Positions 10,175 through 63,018 of a stretch of 64,000 nt of DNA are shown in pieces. Below the pieces are notes generated by a model, which saw only the letters and a program-made list of their open reading frames with translations, did not search any database and was not told the origin of the DNA. Each line of letters opens with the position of its first letter. Positions within the stretch are counted from its first letter, which is position 1. Source of the stretch: Glandiceps talaboti (lineage: Eukaryota > Hemichordata > Enteropneusta > Spengelidae); NCBI RefSeq assembly GCF_964340395.1, contig NC_135560.1:4913998-4977997 (forward strand), written 5' to 3'. Made by a program: the position numbers and the translations under genes.

Positions 10175-11914
10175 GGGGTACATCCCATATCATCAATTGG
10201 CCCTGGAAATGTAAATTCTGTTATGTCGTCCGTCATGATTGACAATGCAATTTATGTTTACAATCATGCTAATAGGTGAATTGCAAAACAGCATTCCTAA
10301 ACATTGTAACCCACCAAAGAAAAATTGTTTTTTTTTTCGTAAATTTCATCCCATGAATTTCGTGCATGAATAGTACACCATAGCAATAAATGTTTTTTTC
10401 CAATACCATGATTTCAGAAAATAGGGTAGGTAGGGCGGGGTTTTATTTTACATTTTATTTTTTTTAGTTACTTCGACCCAATGACAATATCCTCGTCGGT
10501 CATAATACTTCTGTAACAGTTGATGGGGTATACAAGAAGTAAATGAAGATAATTATGTGATTTAGAAGTAGACAAACACAATATACAGACTGTGCTGTTA
10601 TAGGCTGAAATGACATCGTTTCTCTCTGGAATGTGACTTCAAAAAAGTAACCAAAGATACTTTAGCAAAATAATCTACAGGGAAATGGAAGTAAATTGTC
10701 ATAATTATACCTTTTTTGCATTGCAAACATCTTTTAGGTTCGGAGGCTTAAATTAGGGTCGGTCGGGTTATTTTTTTCATTTGACCTTAGTGACATACAC
10801 GTCGTGCTTGTCACATCCTTGACATCCAGCATGCCCTCATGTCAATACAATTCACTGAGCTGAATAGCTTGGATGATAAGGCCCCCACCACACACTAATC
10901 TGCACGAACCGTGGATAGGTGATCAAGTGCATCGGTCTAGCTTCAACATCCAATCCAGTATTTATGTTGACGTCGCTTTAAATGTAAGTACATCTATCTT
11001 TTAGGTGTGTTTCCAACGAAACGTTAACATGTTGTTTGGACATTATAATCTCATATTTTTCAACTACACCATTGATGTTACATGTTAGCTTGAGTACCTG
11101 AAATCTAATTTAGAACGTTCTTTCACGGTACGTCGAAATACTCGACAGAAATGAAGTGACCGTGATTGCCCTGTCATCGTAGTGATGCTGTCTGATATAT
11201 GCTTTTAAAAACCATTTGCAAAGGAAATTTTCAAACTTCTCCCAACTCTTTTTGTTTCCGTATAGACCAACCAACTTGTCGTCTGTACAATTACATATTT
11301 TGTACCTGTTAATGTAGTTTGTTGTATGTGTCTGGTTAGATGTTATCGCCAGTCTAGAAGTCTAGCTGAAAGAATACCATATCAAAGTTTTGTTTGTCCA
11401 AACAGGAAGATACAATAAGTCACGAACAATTCATGATAGTTGTTATGCCGCGTCGGCCAATTTGTTTTTCTGTTGACGTTTGCAACTACAGCCCCCTTCA
11501 AGTTACCGTCCACCGGCTCTCTTACAGCCATGCAGAATCCAATATTAAAGAAACTGCATATTCTATACTAAGATAGCAAGATCGAATTTCTCGCAACATT
11601 TTTTCTAATGTGAAACAAACCATTTAAACCTCAGGTGGTCTGATTTTAAATATACGGCAACCAGAGGAAGACACACGGGTGCCAGTGTTTTGAAGTCTTC
11701 ATTTGATGGCTGCGTGTAGTGGTGGCAAGTTACATGTAGTTAATTTCATTTAGACAAAATGTCGCACAAAACTGTATTCATTCATTGTTGATATCTTAAT
11801 GTACAGCATGTGCAGTTCTTTATTGGTTTCTACGTGGTTGTATCATTCAAACAGAGCAGCTGAACTGTAACCTGGATCGGCTGTAACTGATAGTTAACCA
11901 ATAAACTTTTCAAT
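10175..11914. other. Intergenic spacer upstream of SLC5 copy A
   Basis: AT-rich with short open frames and no recognised motif. No obvious repeat partner is seen in the window. The duplicated block shared with copy B starts near 11915. Confidence 0.5.
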
Positions 11915-13624
11915 AGTGTTATTTTATACTTGATATGCACAACACATGGTAAGGAAACATTGAAGTCGGCTTTATTTAGGTGTTATGGGTTGTAATTGTG
12001 GTATGGCCTACATCATCTAAGAAACGACGTTTAAAAAAGCAAAGTTAACTAAGTTTAGGTTACATGCACTATATAATATTGTTAGATAAGAATATTAGTG
12101 ACAATTTGATTTTGTAGGGTATATACTTTGCAGATCGACCATGTAATGGGCGTTTATGGCAACAGAAACACTTATTATTATTCTACACGAATCCTGATTT
12201 ATGTGGGTCATAAATTACAACCTATACACAGCCTAGTAGAACGAGTGGTTTTTGCAAGGTATACACGGTCGATTGTAGCCTACCTGTAGTCTTGAAGGAC
12301 TAAAACGGCTTTAGTATTTCACTGAGCTATCCTAAAGAATCAAAATTGCTGACATTACTGGTGGAATCGCAAGTAGATCTATCTCTCGGCAATCTTGTAG
12401 CTTTTGCAACCTCTGTGAAAGTCGCAAATGTTATCTTTATTACAGCAAGTTAAGTCTAGCCTTCGGTCGTAAAGTGTGTTTCTCTTGTATTACAGACGTG
12501 TCACTATTTATACATGGGCGTATTTTGGTTGTGTTGTGAAACGCAGATTTTTTGTTCTTTTGTATCAACAACAGTTGAAAATATTAAAGTTCAACATGGA
12601 TAGACCACATGTTAATATCAATGATTGATACGATGTTTACACGATACGTTTTACGCGTCTGAAAATCAGTCGGACCTGTACGACATTTGGTCATGTACAA
12701 ACAATTGTTAAATTTTATTGACTTTGCAGCAAAAGATTTCAAAAAACAACTAAAGAATACAGGCACAAAATGAAAAGGAAGAAAATTGGTGGTAAATTTT
12801 TACACAAAGTTGTAGAATTACATAATGATTTTGATGGTCCGAACTTCTTCAAAATCTAACGTTGCCTTCAATAAACTGGAGTTTCGTTTTGGTGTCACCG
12901 GGACAGCTCTAGCCTGGTTTAAATCATATCTTCTCAATCGCCATCAACGTGTCAAAGTGACCTCTACAGCGTCTTCTACGTCGCATATAAAGTACGGTGT
13001 CCCACAAGGGTCAGTTGTAGGTCCGATCCTATTCACATTCTATACAGCTCCATTAGAGGATGTCATCATTGGACACGGCCTCGACTGCATGATGTATGCG
13101 GACGACTCAGAGATTTACACAATCTGTAACAAAACTGCTGACATTCTACCTGATGTTGAAACGTGCATCGTGGACATTCGTAGCTGGATGAGATCAAATA
13201 TCTTCATTCTGCTGAAAAGCTACTCTTAGTCCAACCACTTGGCAATTTCAATAAATCTTATGGCCACAGGGTTTTTCAGTGTGCGCACCCTCTCTGTGGA
13301 ATTCGCTTCCATTTGAAATGGAATGACTGTTGACAATGATGTCAAAAATGTACCTCAAACCATGTATTGTTTTAAGCCACTTTTTGAACCTTGGCGTCCT
13401 GACTATCTATATATATTGGAAAAGAAATGAAAGTGTTTACTATCTGTATGGTACCACGTTACCCCTGACAACCGATCAATGTGACCTTGTATGAGTTATG
13501 GTGTGAATGTGGGTATATACATGAAAATAAGAGACGGGGAAGCCACTTGAATATCGTCGTCATCGCCACAAAAGGAACCGTGGTATGAGTCCTCGTTACA
13601 TATCCATTACTTGTTCAATTACAG
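11915..13624 (+). other. 5' flank of SLC5 copy A, shared with copy B
   Basis: Close to 36425-37497 apart from the non-LTR fragment at 12785-13425 and smaller indels. Shared landmarks are ttttatacttgatat, the block around gcaaggtatacacggtcg, and 'catgggcgta' after a TATTTATA word. The promoter and an untranslated first exon probably lie here. The ATG of the first coding exon follows a splice acceptor (ttgttcaattacag) in both copies. I cannot place the transcription start or the UTR donor. Confidence 0.5.
12785..13425 (+). mobile_element. CR1/Jockey-like non-LTR reverse transcriptase fragment
   Basis: The frame at 12870-13229 carries reverse transcriptase motifs in order: ALAWFKSYL, GVPQGSVVGPILFTFY, and MYADDSE with the catalytic Asp pair, then IRSWMRSN. 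After a stop, frames to about 13420 resemble the C-terminal end of these ORF2 proteins. The middle therefore appears deleted and the fragment is dead. The equivalent place in copy B (about 37140-37275) lacks it. Confidence 0.8.
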
Positions 13625-13630
13625 GTAGAC

Positions 13631-33592
<19,962 letters not shown>

Positions 33593-33744
33593 AGATTATA
33601 GTGCCTCATCAAACTGTATTCTAAGATTAAGTCTGGCTTTACCTTCTGACCATGATATTTATGTCATCATTGTTGTCTTTGGAAAGATTGTCTCGTTTAG
33701 ATCTGTATAGGGAAGATCATTGATTAGTTACTTTAAATTGTAGC
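33593..33744 (+). other. 3' flank/UTR of SLC5 copy A
   Basis: Alignable to 58023-58195 of copy B ('caagtctggctttaccttct', 'ggaaagattgtctcgtttag'). No clear AATAAA is present in this short shared stretch. Confidence 0.5.
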
Positions 33745-34083
<339 letters not shown>

Positions 34084-34535
34084 CAATTGAAACAAAATAC
34101 CAACAGAAACAACAAATGTAAACTGAATGCTTTTCATAACGGCAGATTCATAGATTTTTGTTCCTACACACATTGTTAGAATGCAAAATTCTGAGCTGTA
34201 GCTGTCATACATGATATAGCCCTTAATTGGAAAATAAATTATGTGATATTTGAAGCTTGCATACTTAAGATATTGCCTAATTATCGAAAATCGTTGATTA
34301 TGCAAATGTATGATTACGATAGCTACATCAATAAGCTTTATTGGACACGTGCACTTTGTTATTATCAATGTATCAAATTATATTAAATTGTAAACTTGCA
34401 TTCTTTAGCTGTTGTCTAATTAATGACAATCATTACAATTGAAAACTATATTGGCAAACTCTTTCCCAAACTCGTGTACTTTGTTATCATCAATACATGT
34501 ACCATGCGTGAACATATATTAGATGAATTTTACCT
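34084..34535 (-). repeat. CCTCCCGTA-family monomers, inverted arm
   Basis: Two or so ~146-bp monomers ('acttaagatattgcctaatt', 'agctacatcaataagcttta') oriented like those at 63.0-63.6 kb. The segment starts with 'catagatttttgttcctaca', also present at 63051. Confidence 0.65.
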
Positions 34536-34661
34536 CCTTACGGGAAGGTTAAGTCTAAGTGATGTCTGTCTGTATGGCTGTCTGTGTCTGTCTGTATGGC
34601 TGTCTTTCTACCTATCTATCTATATATCTATCTATCTATCTGACTAACTGCATGTGCATGC

Positions 34662-34723
<62 letters not shown>

Positions 34724-35079
34724 CGGTCGTCGTTTCCTCAAAAACGGTTTGCACAATTAAAATGAAATTCGGCACGCATATTTTTTGGGTAATGGCTAGA
34801 GGTGATTAGGTTTTGATGAACCACAGAGCAGATCATGGAGGGGCCCTCCAAGATCTATGAATAAACATCTTATAAATATTAATGAGGTTTTTGCCAGAAT
34901 AACAATTTTGGATTATTAGGCTTTATATTTCATGTAATTTTGTATACACATTAATGTTAACAGAGTGCATGTGTCCTATAAAGCTTGTTAATGTAGCTTT
35001 TCATGCTAATAAGTAATTTGCGTCATTAACTATTTTCAGTAATTAGGCTTTATCTTAAGATATTAGCAAATATATTTAT
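34536..35079 (+). mobile_element. CCTCCCGTA-family element, degenerate, head to head with its neighbour
   Basis: A decayed terminal palindrome (acctccttacgggaaggt, about 34531-34548) is followed by TCTG/(TG)n tracts. Then comes 'cgtttcctcaaaaacggttt' and 'aatgaaattcgg', matching 35525-35575 of the intact copy. It merges at about 35010 into 'aattaggctttatcttaaga'. Confidence 0.6.
34662..34722. repeat. (TG)n microsatellite
   Basis: Dinucleotide tract inside the element. Confidence 0.95.
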
Positions 35080-35411
35080 CCTCTCGCCACCTTCATTGAT
35101 AACACTCCACATAGGCATAGGTCATATATTGTCAAATTTTTGCTTCAACCAACTTCAGCCTTAGGTGACCTGACCTGATCTAGCATAGTTCCAAGTATCT
35201 AACATTACCCGCTGTGATCTGACTTGACCTCTCATGGACATAGGCCAGACATTATGTCTACATTCATATTCCTATTCTTGGTTTGCTAAGTATCCAAAAT
35301 CGATTTACCAGATAGTCCGTACAGCATATACCTTTATCAAAACAAATGAATCGTAAACTGACCTAGGCTCATGCCAAGCTACTTTTTTCTTGGAAGAATT
35401 TTGGCTTGCAT
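35080..35411. repeat. Third, truncated copy of the 6.7/8.8-kb direct repeat
   Basis: Matches 6850-7170 and 8898-9228, from 'cctctcgccaccttcattga' to 'gaattttggcttgcattttt'. It stops exactly where the CCTCCCGTA element begins. The first ~130 bp of the repeat are deleted. Confidence 0.85.
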
Positions 35412-36424
35412 TTTTACCTCCCGTAAGGGTACGGGAGGTATTAAAAGGGGAATGTCTGTTTGTTTGTGTGTGTGTGTGTGTGTGTGTCTGTCTGTCTATA
35501 TGTCTGTCTGTCTGTCTGTCTGTGTCATCATTTTCTAAAAATCGGCTTGCTCAATTGTAATGAAATTCGGGATATATAATCTTTAGGGTAATAGCTAGAC
35601 CTGATTAGGTTTTGAGCCAGATCTGTTTATGTTTAATTAGAGAAATTCAACTAATTACGCAATATCTTAAGACTGCATACGCCAATTTCAATATAAATTA
35701 GTATATTCGTTAATTATAACAACATACATTTATCCTATAAAATTCGTTGATGTATCTTAGAGCGTTAATGAATAATTTGCATAATAAATTATTTTTGGTA
35801 ATTAGGCTATATCTTAAGAATACATACTTCAAATTCAACATAATTTAGTACATACATTAACCATAACAAAACACATGCCCTATCAAGTTTGTTGATGTAC
35901 CTTACAGTGTTAATGAATAATTTGCATAATTAATGATTTCCGGTAATTAGGCTATATCTTAAGAATACATATTTCAATTCCAATATAATTCAGTACACAC
36001 GTTAACCATAACAATCACATATGTCCTATAAAGCTTGTTGGTGTACCTTTCAGTGTTAATGAATAATTTGCATAATTTATTATTCTTGGTAATTAGGCTA
36101 TATCTTACGACTGCATACTTCAATTTCAATCCAATTCAGTACATACATTAACCATAACAAATTGTGTATGTCCTATAAAGTTAGTTGATGTACCTTACAG
36201 TGTTAATGAATAATTTGCATAATCAATGATTTTCGGTAATTAGGCTATATCTTAAGACTGCATACTTCAATTTCAATACAAATTTAGTACATACGTTAAC
36301 CATAACAAAGCGGATATGTCCTATAAAATCTTTTATATAGCTTAGTTTTAGCATAGTTTTTAGTTTAATGAGTTATTTGCATAATTAGTGATTCCCTTAC
36401 GGGAGGCATTCAGTTTAAATCTGG
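35412..36424 (+). mobile_element. CCTCCCGTA-hairpin element with ~146-bp monomer array (best-preserved copy)
   Basis: The left end is a perfect 10-bp stem, acctcccgta (35416-35425) and tacgggaggt (35430-35439), loop AGGG. It is followed by 'attaaaaggggaatgtctg', a TG/TCTG tract and 'tcatcattttctaaaa'. The core is four to five tandem monomers. The word attaggctat recurs at 35801, 35946, 36092 and 36239, giving periods of 145-147 bp. The right end is cccttacgggagg (36394-36406), the inverse of the left terminal word, then 'cattcagtttaaatctgg'. There is no coding capacity. It ends exactly where sequence homologous to the SLC5 copy A upstream region resumes. Confidence 0.8.
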
Positions 36425-37497
36425 TTTTATACTTGATATAAACGCAACACACGGTCAGGAAACATTGAAGACAGCTTTATTTGAATATCATTCTGGGAAC
36501 AGAAAAACTTGGCAGTTATTCTACAGCAATCCTAAATTATGCGAGCCATAAGTTACAACCTATACACAGCCTAGTAGAACGAGTAGTTTTTGCAAGGTAT
36601 ACACGGTCGATTGTAGCCTACCTGTTGTCTTGAAGGACTAACACTTGGTATTCCACTGAGCTATCCTTTTCTGGATGAGCGACAATTCAAAGAATCAAAA
36701 TTCCTGTCATTACAGGTGAATCGCATGTAGGTCTATCTCCCGGCAATCGTGTAGTTTTGGCAACCTCTGTGAAAGTCGTAAAATGTTATCTTTATTACAG
36801 CAAGTTAAATATAGCCTTCGGTCGTGAAGTGTGTTTCTCTTGTATAAAGACGTGTCACTATTTATACATGGGCGTATCTTGGTTGTGTTGTGAAACGCAT
36901 ATTTTTTGTACTTTTGTATCAACAACAGTTGAAAGTATCAAAGTTCAACGTGGATAGACCTAATGTTAATATCAACGATTGATACGATATTATACGATAC
37001 GTTTTACGCTTTTGATAATCGGTCGGACCTGTACGACCTTTGTCCATGTACAAACATTTGATAAAGTTGTGTTGACTTTGTAGCAAAAGATAAGAAAAAA
37101 AACACAACGAAATAATACACATACAAAGTGAAAAGGAAGAAAGACAAGACAAGACAAGACAAGACAAGACAAGACAAAACATTTGATAAAGTATAATTAT
37201 TCCTAAATATTGTTGCGCCAAAGAATTTAAAACAGTCCACGCTATTGTAGAACAAACCAATCTAAATATAGTGGAAAAGAAATGAAAGTGTTCTTTACTT
37301 AAGCTTGTTTGTGCTATATGGTACCACGTTGCCCCTGACAACCGATCAATGTGACCTGGTTTGAGTCACGGTGTGAATGTGGGTGTATACATGAAAATAA
37401 GAGACGGGGAATCAACTTGAATATATCATCAAGTCATCACCACAAATGAGCCGTGGTATTAGTCCTCAATGTCTATCCGTTACTTGTTCAATTACAG
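36425..37497 (+). other. 5' flank of SLC5 copy B
   Basis: Homologous to 11915-13624 of copy A. It includes an (ACAAG)n tract at about 37141-37180 where copy A has the non-LTR fragment. The acceptor ttgttcaattacag immediately precedes the first coding exon. Confidence 0.55.
37141..37180. repeat. (ACAAG)n pentanucleotide tract
   Basis: Seven or eight copies of ACAAG. Confidence 0.93.
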
Positions 37498-37503
37498 GCA
37501 GAC

Positions 37504-58022
<20,519 letters not shown>

Positions 58023-61000
58023 AGATAACACTTCCTCATATGATGTAAACTGTGTTCCAAGATCAAGTCTGGCTTTACCTTCTGACCAGGATGTTTATGT
58101 CATCATTGTGGTCTTTGGAAAGATTGTCTCGTTTAGATCTGTAACGTATAAACTATAGGGAAGATCATTGAGTAGTTACTTTAAATTTTAACCTCCACAT
58201 ACGGCATCTGAATAGGCGTAAGTATATTTCCAACAGCAGCGTTACCATTTTATACGAATGGTCGCAAATATTTCATGTTGATATATTTTCCTGTCAGGTG
58301 TAGTATTGCTTGGTAAGGTTTGAAGGAAATATTATAAAACATAGGGTATACAATACACATATTCCCAAATACCATCAGAGTATATATGTTAGTGTCAGAA
58401 ACTTGTAGTTGATGTTTTTATCCCTGTATCGGGTAAGCACTTCTACGATAATAAGTTCATCACTAAGTCGATGGTCTAGAAAAAATACTTGTCTGATCAT
58501 CAAATTATGATGACACAATATTTAGGAAGGATGTGTCTCAGGGACGAATTTTACTGATATCGATAATCATAAGTTCTTAAAATCGCTCCAAACTCCAAGC
58601 CATGTTTTAAATTTGATATCATGTGACAATTATATAGTGAATCCTAAGTTTGTCTTGATTTTAATTGAGAATGGGCTGGGGCTTTGTTGAAGCAGGTATT
58701 AGCACAAGTTTAAACAATATATTCCAACGCGCATTTCATATTAACATGATGGACATTGACATGAACATTAATTATCACGTATGTAGGTTACTTTGTACAT
58801 GATTTTGTTGTTTATACTGAGTGTAAATCTGTGTGTTTGATTTTCATACAACGATTCAAAAGAAGATTTTCCATAGCGTTTGTTAGAGTCGGAAGCTCAT
58901 TTTGTTCATTCGCCTTTAATAAAAAAAACCTTCTAAACTTAATGTTTTTTTTTAGCTTTTCAGTGTTTTTTTGTGTGGTAAAGTGTCCTATAAGGTATGT
59001 ACTGGTAACATGATATAAACAGTTGATTCAGAATTCGATGGTTTCAATCGACTGAGGGCGCTATGATGTACACCACGAATCGAACCTGGATCCTTATATT
59101 AATGTGTAAAGTTCGCACTTCGCATTGGCCATTGTAATACTGTAAACAAACCATTTTTTCGCATTTTTGGGCAACACAATAATAAAGTAGATATATGTAA
59201 TCTATTGCAAATCATATCCCATTTCCCTACAGATGCAAAAAAAACAAATATTGACTGAAACAGTTCGAAGCCACTCAAAAATAGATCTATAGTATTAGTA
59301 ATACTATATACACTGACATCATCTGAATAGTAAGGTAGATGGATACAAAGTTGTATACAACAGAGCTAGAGATTACCACGTCACTCTAATATAGTCTATG
59401 TTTGTTTTAGTGTTACCATGGCAACGAAAATTCGATCTTGAGCATATTCAAGCATAATGTTAATTAAAAGATCAAATATGCAGTGTACTTGTACACCTAG
59501 TTTATCAACTGTTTTGATGGATTCTTGATGGATATTACAGCATTCAGTGTGTATTATGCTGCCCAGAAGGTCTATGTCGTGGTCAAGCATGTTTCATCTT
59601 TGACACTCTCAACAGAACGGTCGATTAAGTCAAAATTTGGACCCTCGTCAAATTATCTTGTTACGTTATAGCTTTAAGATATTCGTTCCGTTTATTTGTA
59701 AAGATGATGTAACATGTCAAAACTCCATCCAAAGACTATTAGATTTCATTGTAAGGAATATTATGTACATAATAGAATTTCGAAGGGTTTTCCGAACGTA
59801 ATTTAGAGACTCTGTCCGAAATTGTATGTACAAAACAGTTGTAGGATTACATGTCAATTACCTTTAATATGATAAGGGAATAAATTACATCTAAATGGCA
59901 TTAATCCATTCATCTTGGATAAACAAGGGTTTCGATTTCACTGTTGTCCATTCCCCCTTTTCTTCTAAAACTGTGTCAACGTCTTAATGTGGATGCATCT
60001 TCCAATTGCTTCGAAGTTGATTTCAGTGTGGGAGACAGACATGTTGGAAAAACAGTTGACGTAAAAAGATAATGGCGGCGTGCTATTAAACATAATTAGC
60101 TTTCTATCATCGACGTACTGTCCTAACAACAATACAACGCAAGCGGGCGCTATTCAATGCCATTGAAAGCATACATCAATGGGTCAGTTTAATCGTTACC
60201 TCAGTATTCTGAAACCAACCGAATAAAAACACATGCATAAACTCATTTTAATAATTTGTCAAAAATTACATTATCTCGATAGTACGGTAAGATTTCGTGA
60301 CTGCTTGACAGTGAAAATAGCACATCATGAATATATGCATATACATGTTATATCCAAAACTAGTTTGATGGTGGATGAGCAACAGAAAATTGAAAACAAT
60401 CTTAAAGACTATGTATACCCTTAACCTCATATCAAACTGTCTTTAGAGATTCCCTCTCAGATTGACAAATCAATATTAATTGTGAGACCACGTGAGTTTT
60501 CTCTTTACGCAAATTAAAGTTTCCCGAATCCACAATACTTACAATGTTATAACTGTTTAGTTTATTACATGATGTCTCTTCTGTAGAAAACGGGTGTCAT
60601 TTTCTGGAAAGTTGTCATCGTTGTGATGAGAAGGGGATTCCTCACAATGTAATTATGAAAACCCCAAATATGATACATTTATGTCACAAGATGTCACAAA
60701 AGGAACTAAACTTATCGTGCGCATGCTTGTTTCATTTATTGTGGTTTCAAAATGAGAACCTAAGTTTTATACATGTAGTGCTTCCATTATCTTTTCTGAA
60801 TTGTATATTTTATGTTGTGTACTTCTTTAGGTCTTGTGACCTTTGAAGATACACTTATAAAAGTATATTATCACTACTGGAAATCCTCTGACTAAATTTG
60901 CACTTTATATGTATACAAATTTTGAATCACATGGCTATTATAAAGAATTCATCTTAGCCTCTTGTAAATAGAAAGTTGAATTAAATCGAAAAACTTACTT

Positions 61001-61059
61001 TGCTAACAATGCATGTTTTCTAAATGGTGGCGTCTGTTTTGTGTGCTTTGACTATATGT
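58023..61059. other. 3' flank of SLC5 copy B and intergenic spacer
   Basis: Homology to the copy A 3' flank ends near 58195. Beyond that only short frames without motifs are seen. An AATAAA word at about 58918 on the + strand is a possible but unproven polyadenylation signal. I see no RNA gene or clear repeat. Confidence 0.5.

Positions 61060-61108
<49 letters not shown>
61060..61108. repeat. (TG)n microsatellite
   Basis: Dinucleotide tract. Confidence 0.95.
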
Positions 61109-61110
<2 letters not shown>

Positions 61111-61235
61111 ATCAAATGTAGGAATCGTTTATCGTTTGTAAGTGAATCTATCGATCTTTCGTAATGATCAAGTGAAAACTAAACTTGTCACCAACATACT
61201 TAAAACTCGCAGTTAAATTGTGATGAGTAAACTTT

Positions 61236-61655
61236 TCATCGTTGAAAAAGGTAAGAAATTAAAATTACACATACAATTGTAATCGAAATCAAAATGACAA
61301 CAAATGAAATGGCAGTAAAACTCGATGTAGCAACTTGACTAAAGTCATCGTCATTTTTTGGTGAAAAAGATTTCCTTTTATTTGACCTAGCAGAAGAAGG
61401 AAAGACGAACGCAGATTCTGCATTGAAGGGGTTTTTTTCAGGTGTACTTGATGTTGAGGAATGCCGACGAAGACAGGTCTCGGCGTACGTTAAGGGCGGT
61501 GCTGATATAGGCGGTGAACTCAAATCGTGGGCACTAGAACTTGAAGTGAACAGTGATGAACGGCGCCTTTCTAAGGGTACCATGTCTGCTCCGCATGCAG
61601 AACTCCGTCGACGTTCTTGGTTACGTCTAGCCATACGACTACGAAAAGCTATCAT
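61236..61655 (-). CDS. Hypothetical small single-pass membrane protein
   Basis: The 139-aa frame starts at an ATG in good context (aatcaccATGATAG). An upstream in-frame ATG would add 23 residues. The N-terminal part is strongly basic and Ser-rich (MARRNQERRRSSACG, LERRRSSLF, RRHSSTSSTPEKN) with repeated RRxSS words that look like basophilic kinase sites. A hydrophobic segment near the C-terminus (FTAISFVVILISITIVCVIL) is followed only by ISYLFQR, a tail-anchor-like layout. The local sequence is less AT-rich and less repetitive than its surroundings, which supports coding. It is unspliced as read, and further exons are possible. I do not recognise the family. Confidence 0.5.
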   Translation of the reverse strand: MIAFRSRMARRNQERRRSSACGADMVPLERRRSSLFTSSSSAHDLSSPPISAPPLTYAETCLRRHSSTSSTPEKNPFNAESAFVFPSSARSNKRKSFSPKNDDDFSQVATSSFTAISFVVILISITIVCVILISYLFQR

Positions 61656-62160
61656 GGTGATTCTGATCTGTCTCCTCGACCTCACAGGAACGAAAAACAC
61701 AAAATATATACGAATGTTTACCAAAATGACATTTTACTCTTTGAAACATTCATATTAACGAACTCCGGTTATTGAAGTAATCCAAATCCATTCGAGTCAG
61801 ATATAGGTATTTGATGTTTTACTGGTATTACTCGTCTTCTACTCGTCATTCGTAATAGTAGTCTGTCTGCTATTCAAGAGATCAAGCCAAGTGTAAGATA
61901 TCCAGATGTGTCACATTACAAAGAGGTGAGTAAAATACCAACTATTGTGATGGCAACGTGTATCATTCTCAGTGGTTGCCACGACTTGTTGATGTCATTG
62001 CAGTCTGACTACCTCCAATATACTGCGTTGTTTATGCCAGATCTGTGAGTGATAAGAAATTTGATGAGAATTGATTTACTCATGCGAAATACTAAATGTA
62101 TGGCACGACGGTGTTAATGATGCTCCGAAGTAACAGCCACGCCCCCCCCCCGCCACAGAC
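61656..62160. other. Spacer, possibly 5' flank of the minus-strand gene
   Basis: No recognised motif. A short C-tract is present at about 62143. Confidence 0.45.
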
Positions 62161-62182
62161 CTGTAAGTACATGTGTATGCAC

Positions 62183-62195
62183 TTACGTACGTACG

Positions 62196-62239
<44 letters not shown>

Positions 62240-62402
62240 TACACATACAACCTCACACACATACACACCCTCACGTACGTACGTACGTACGTACGTACGT
62301 ACATACATACGTACGTATGTATGCATTCGCACATACATACATACATACATACATACATACATACATACATACATACATACATACATACATACATACATAC
62401 AT
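62183..62402. repeat. Compound microsatellite (CGTA)n(CATA)n(CA)n
   Basis: Interleaved CGTA, ACATAC and CA tracts. Long Tyr/His/Thr-rich frames across it are artefacts. Confidence 0.95.
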
Positions 62403-63018
62403 TCCCATCTGATGTCTTGATCTACAATTTCTAAACGTCCTTAATTCACTACACGCGTGTTCATGAATAAATAAATTTACAAACGTAAGAATATCTTTGA
62501 AATAGTCTGGTGATTTCAGCAATGGCCACTGCTTCATGCAACGACGGTTTAACATGCACAGTTGCACAATTTCATTTGTGCAGACTCGGTGGTAGAATTC
62601 GCTCCATATCGACAAATAACACTGACATCTATTAACAATGTTTTTTTCCTGTTAGAAACTGTTCAACCATAAAATATATAGATGAGGTGAAATGGAGCTC
62701 TGTATCGATGAGAGAGTATTAGATGTGCCATCTCGCAATTCATCACAAAGCTGAATCTAAAGAAACAATTGTCAGGGAGTTATGAATCGATGAGTGGGTG
62801 TTACGCGTGACGTATACCACAAAGCTGAAGTTAAAGGAAAAAATGGCTAGATTCCGACTTCAGATACCTTGGGGTGTTGCCTTGGCGACAAGAATCTTAT
62901 CACAGAGATAGTATTCTCCTTAGCTGTATTCCCACGACATCAACATACAAGCGCTAAGGAGATACCTCAATTATCTTAAATATCTCACTTCTACCATTAA
63001 CAAAATAACGACCAGATG
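62403..63018. other. Spacer, nothing recognised
   Basis: Contains two loosely similar segments ('atcgatgagagagt', about 62706, and 'atcgatgagtgggt', about 62786). Each lies within about 90 bp of an 'aaagctgaa' word. Confidence 0.45.

Noticed and set aside
12825-13229. A functional reverse transcriptase gene
   Set aside because: Only the palm region is present, it stops early and is followed by an out-of-frame C-terminal piece. It is a dead fragment.
35655-36390. A CRISPR-like regular array
   Set aside because: Monomers are contiguous ~146-bp tandem repeats in an animal genome, without short repeats separated by unique spacers.
58831-59013. Short hydrophobic plus-strand frame downstream of SLC5 copy B
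   Set aside because: 60 codons with a poly-A/poly-T-derived hydrophobic run and no start context, homology or splice support.
62092-62615. Tyr/His/Thr-rich frames of up to 114 codons on both strands
   Set aside because: CGTA/CATA/CA microsatellites.
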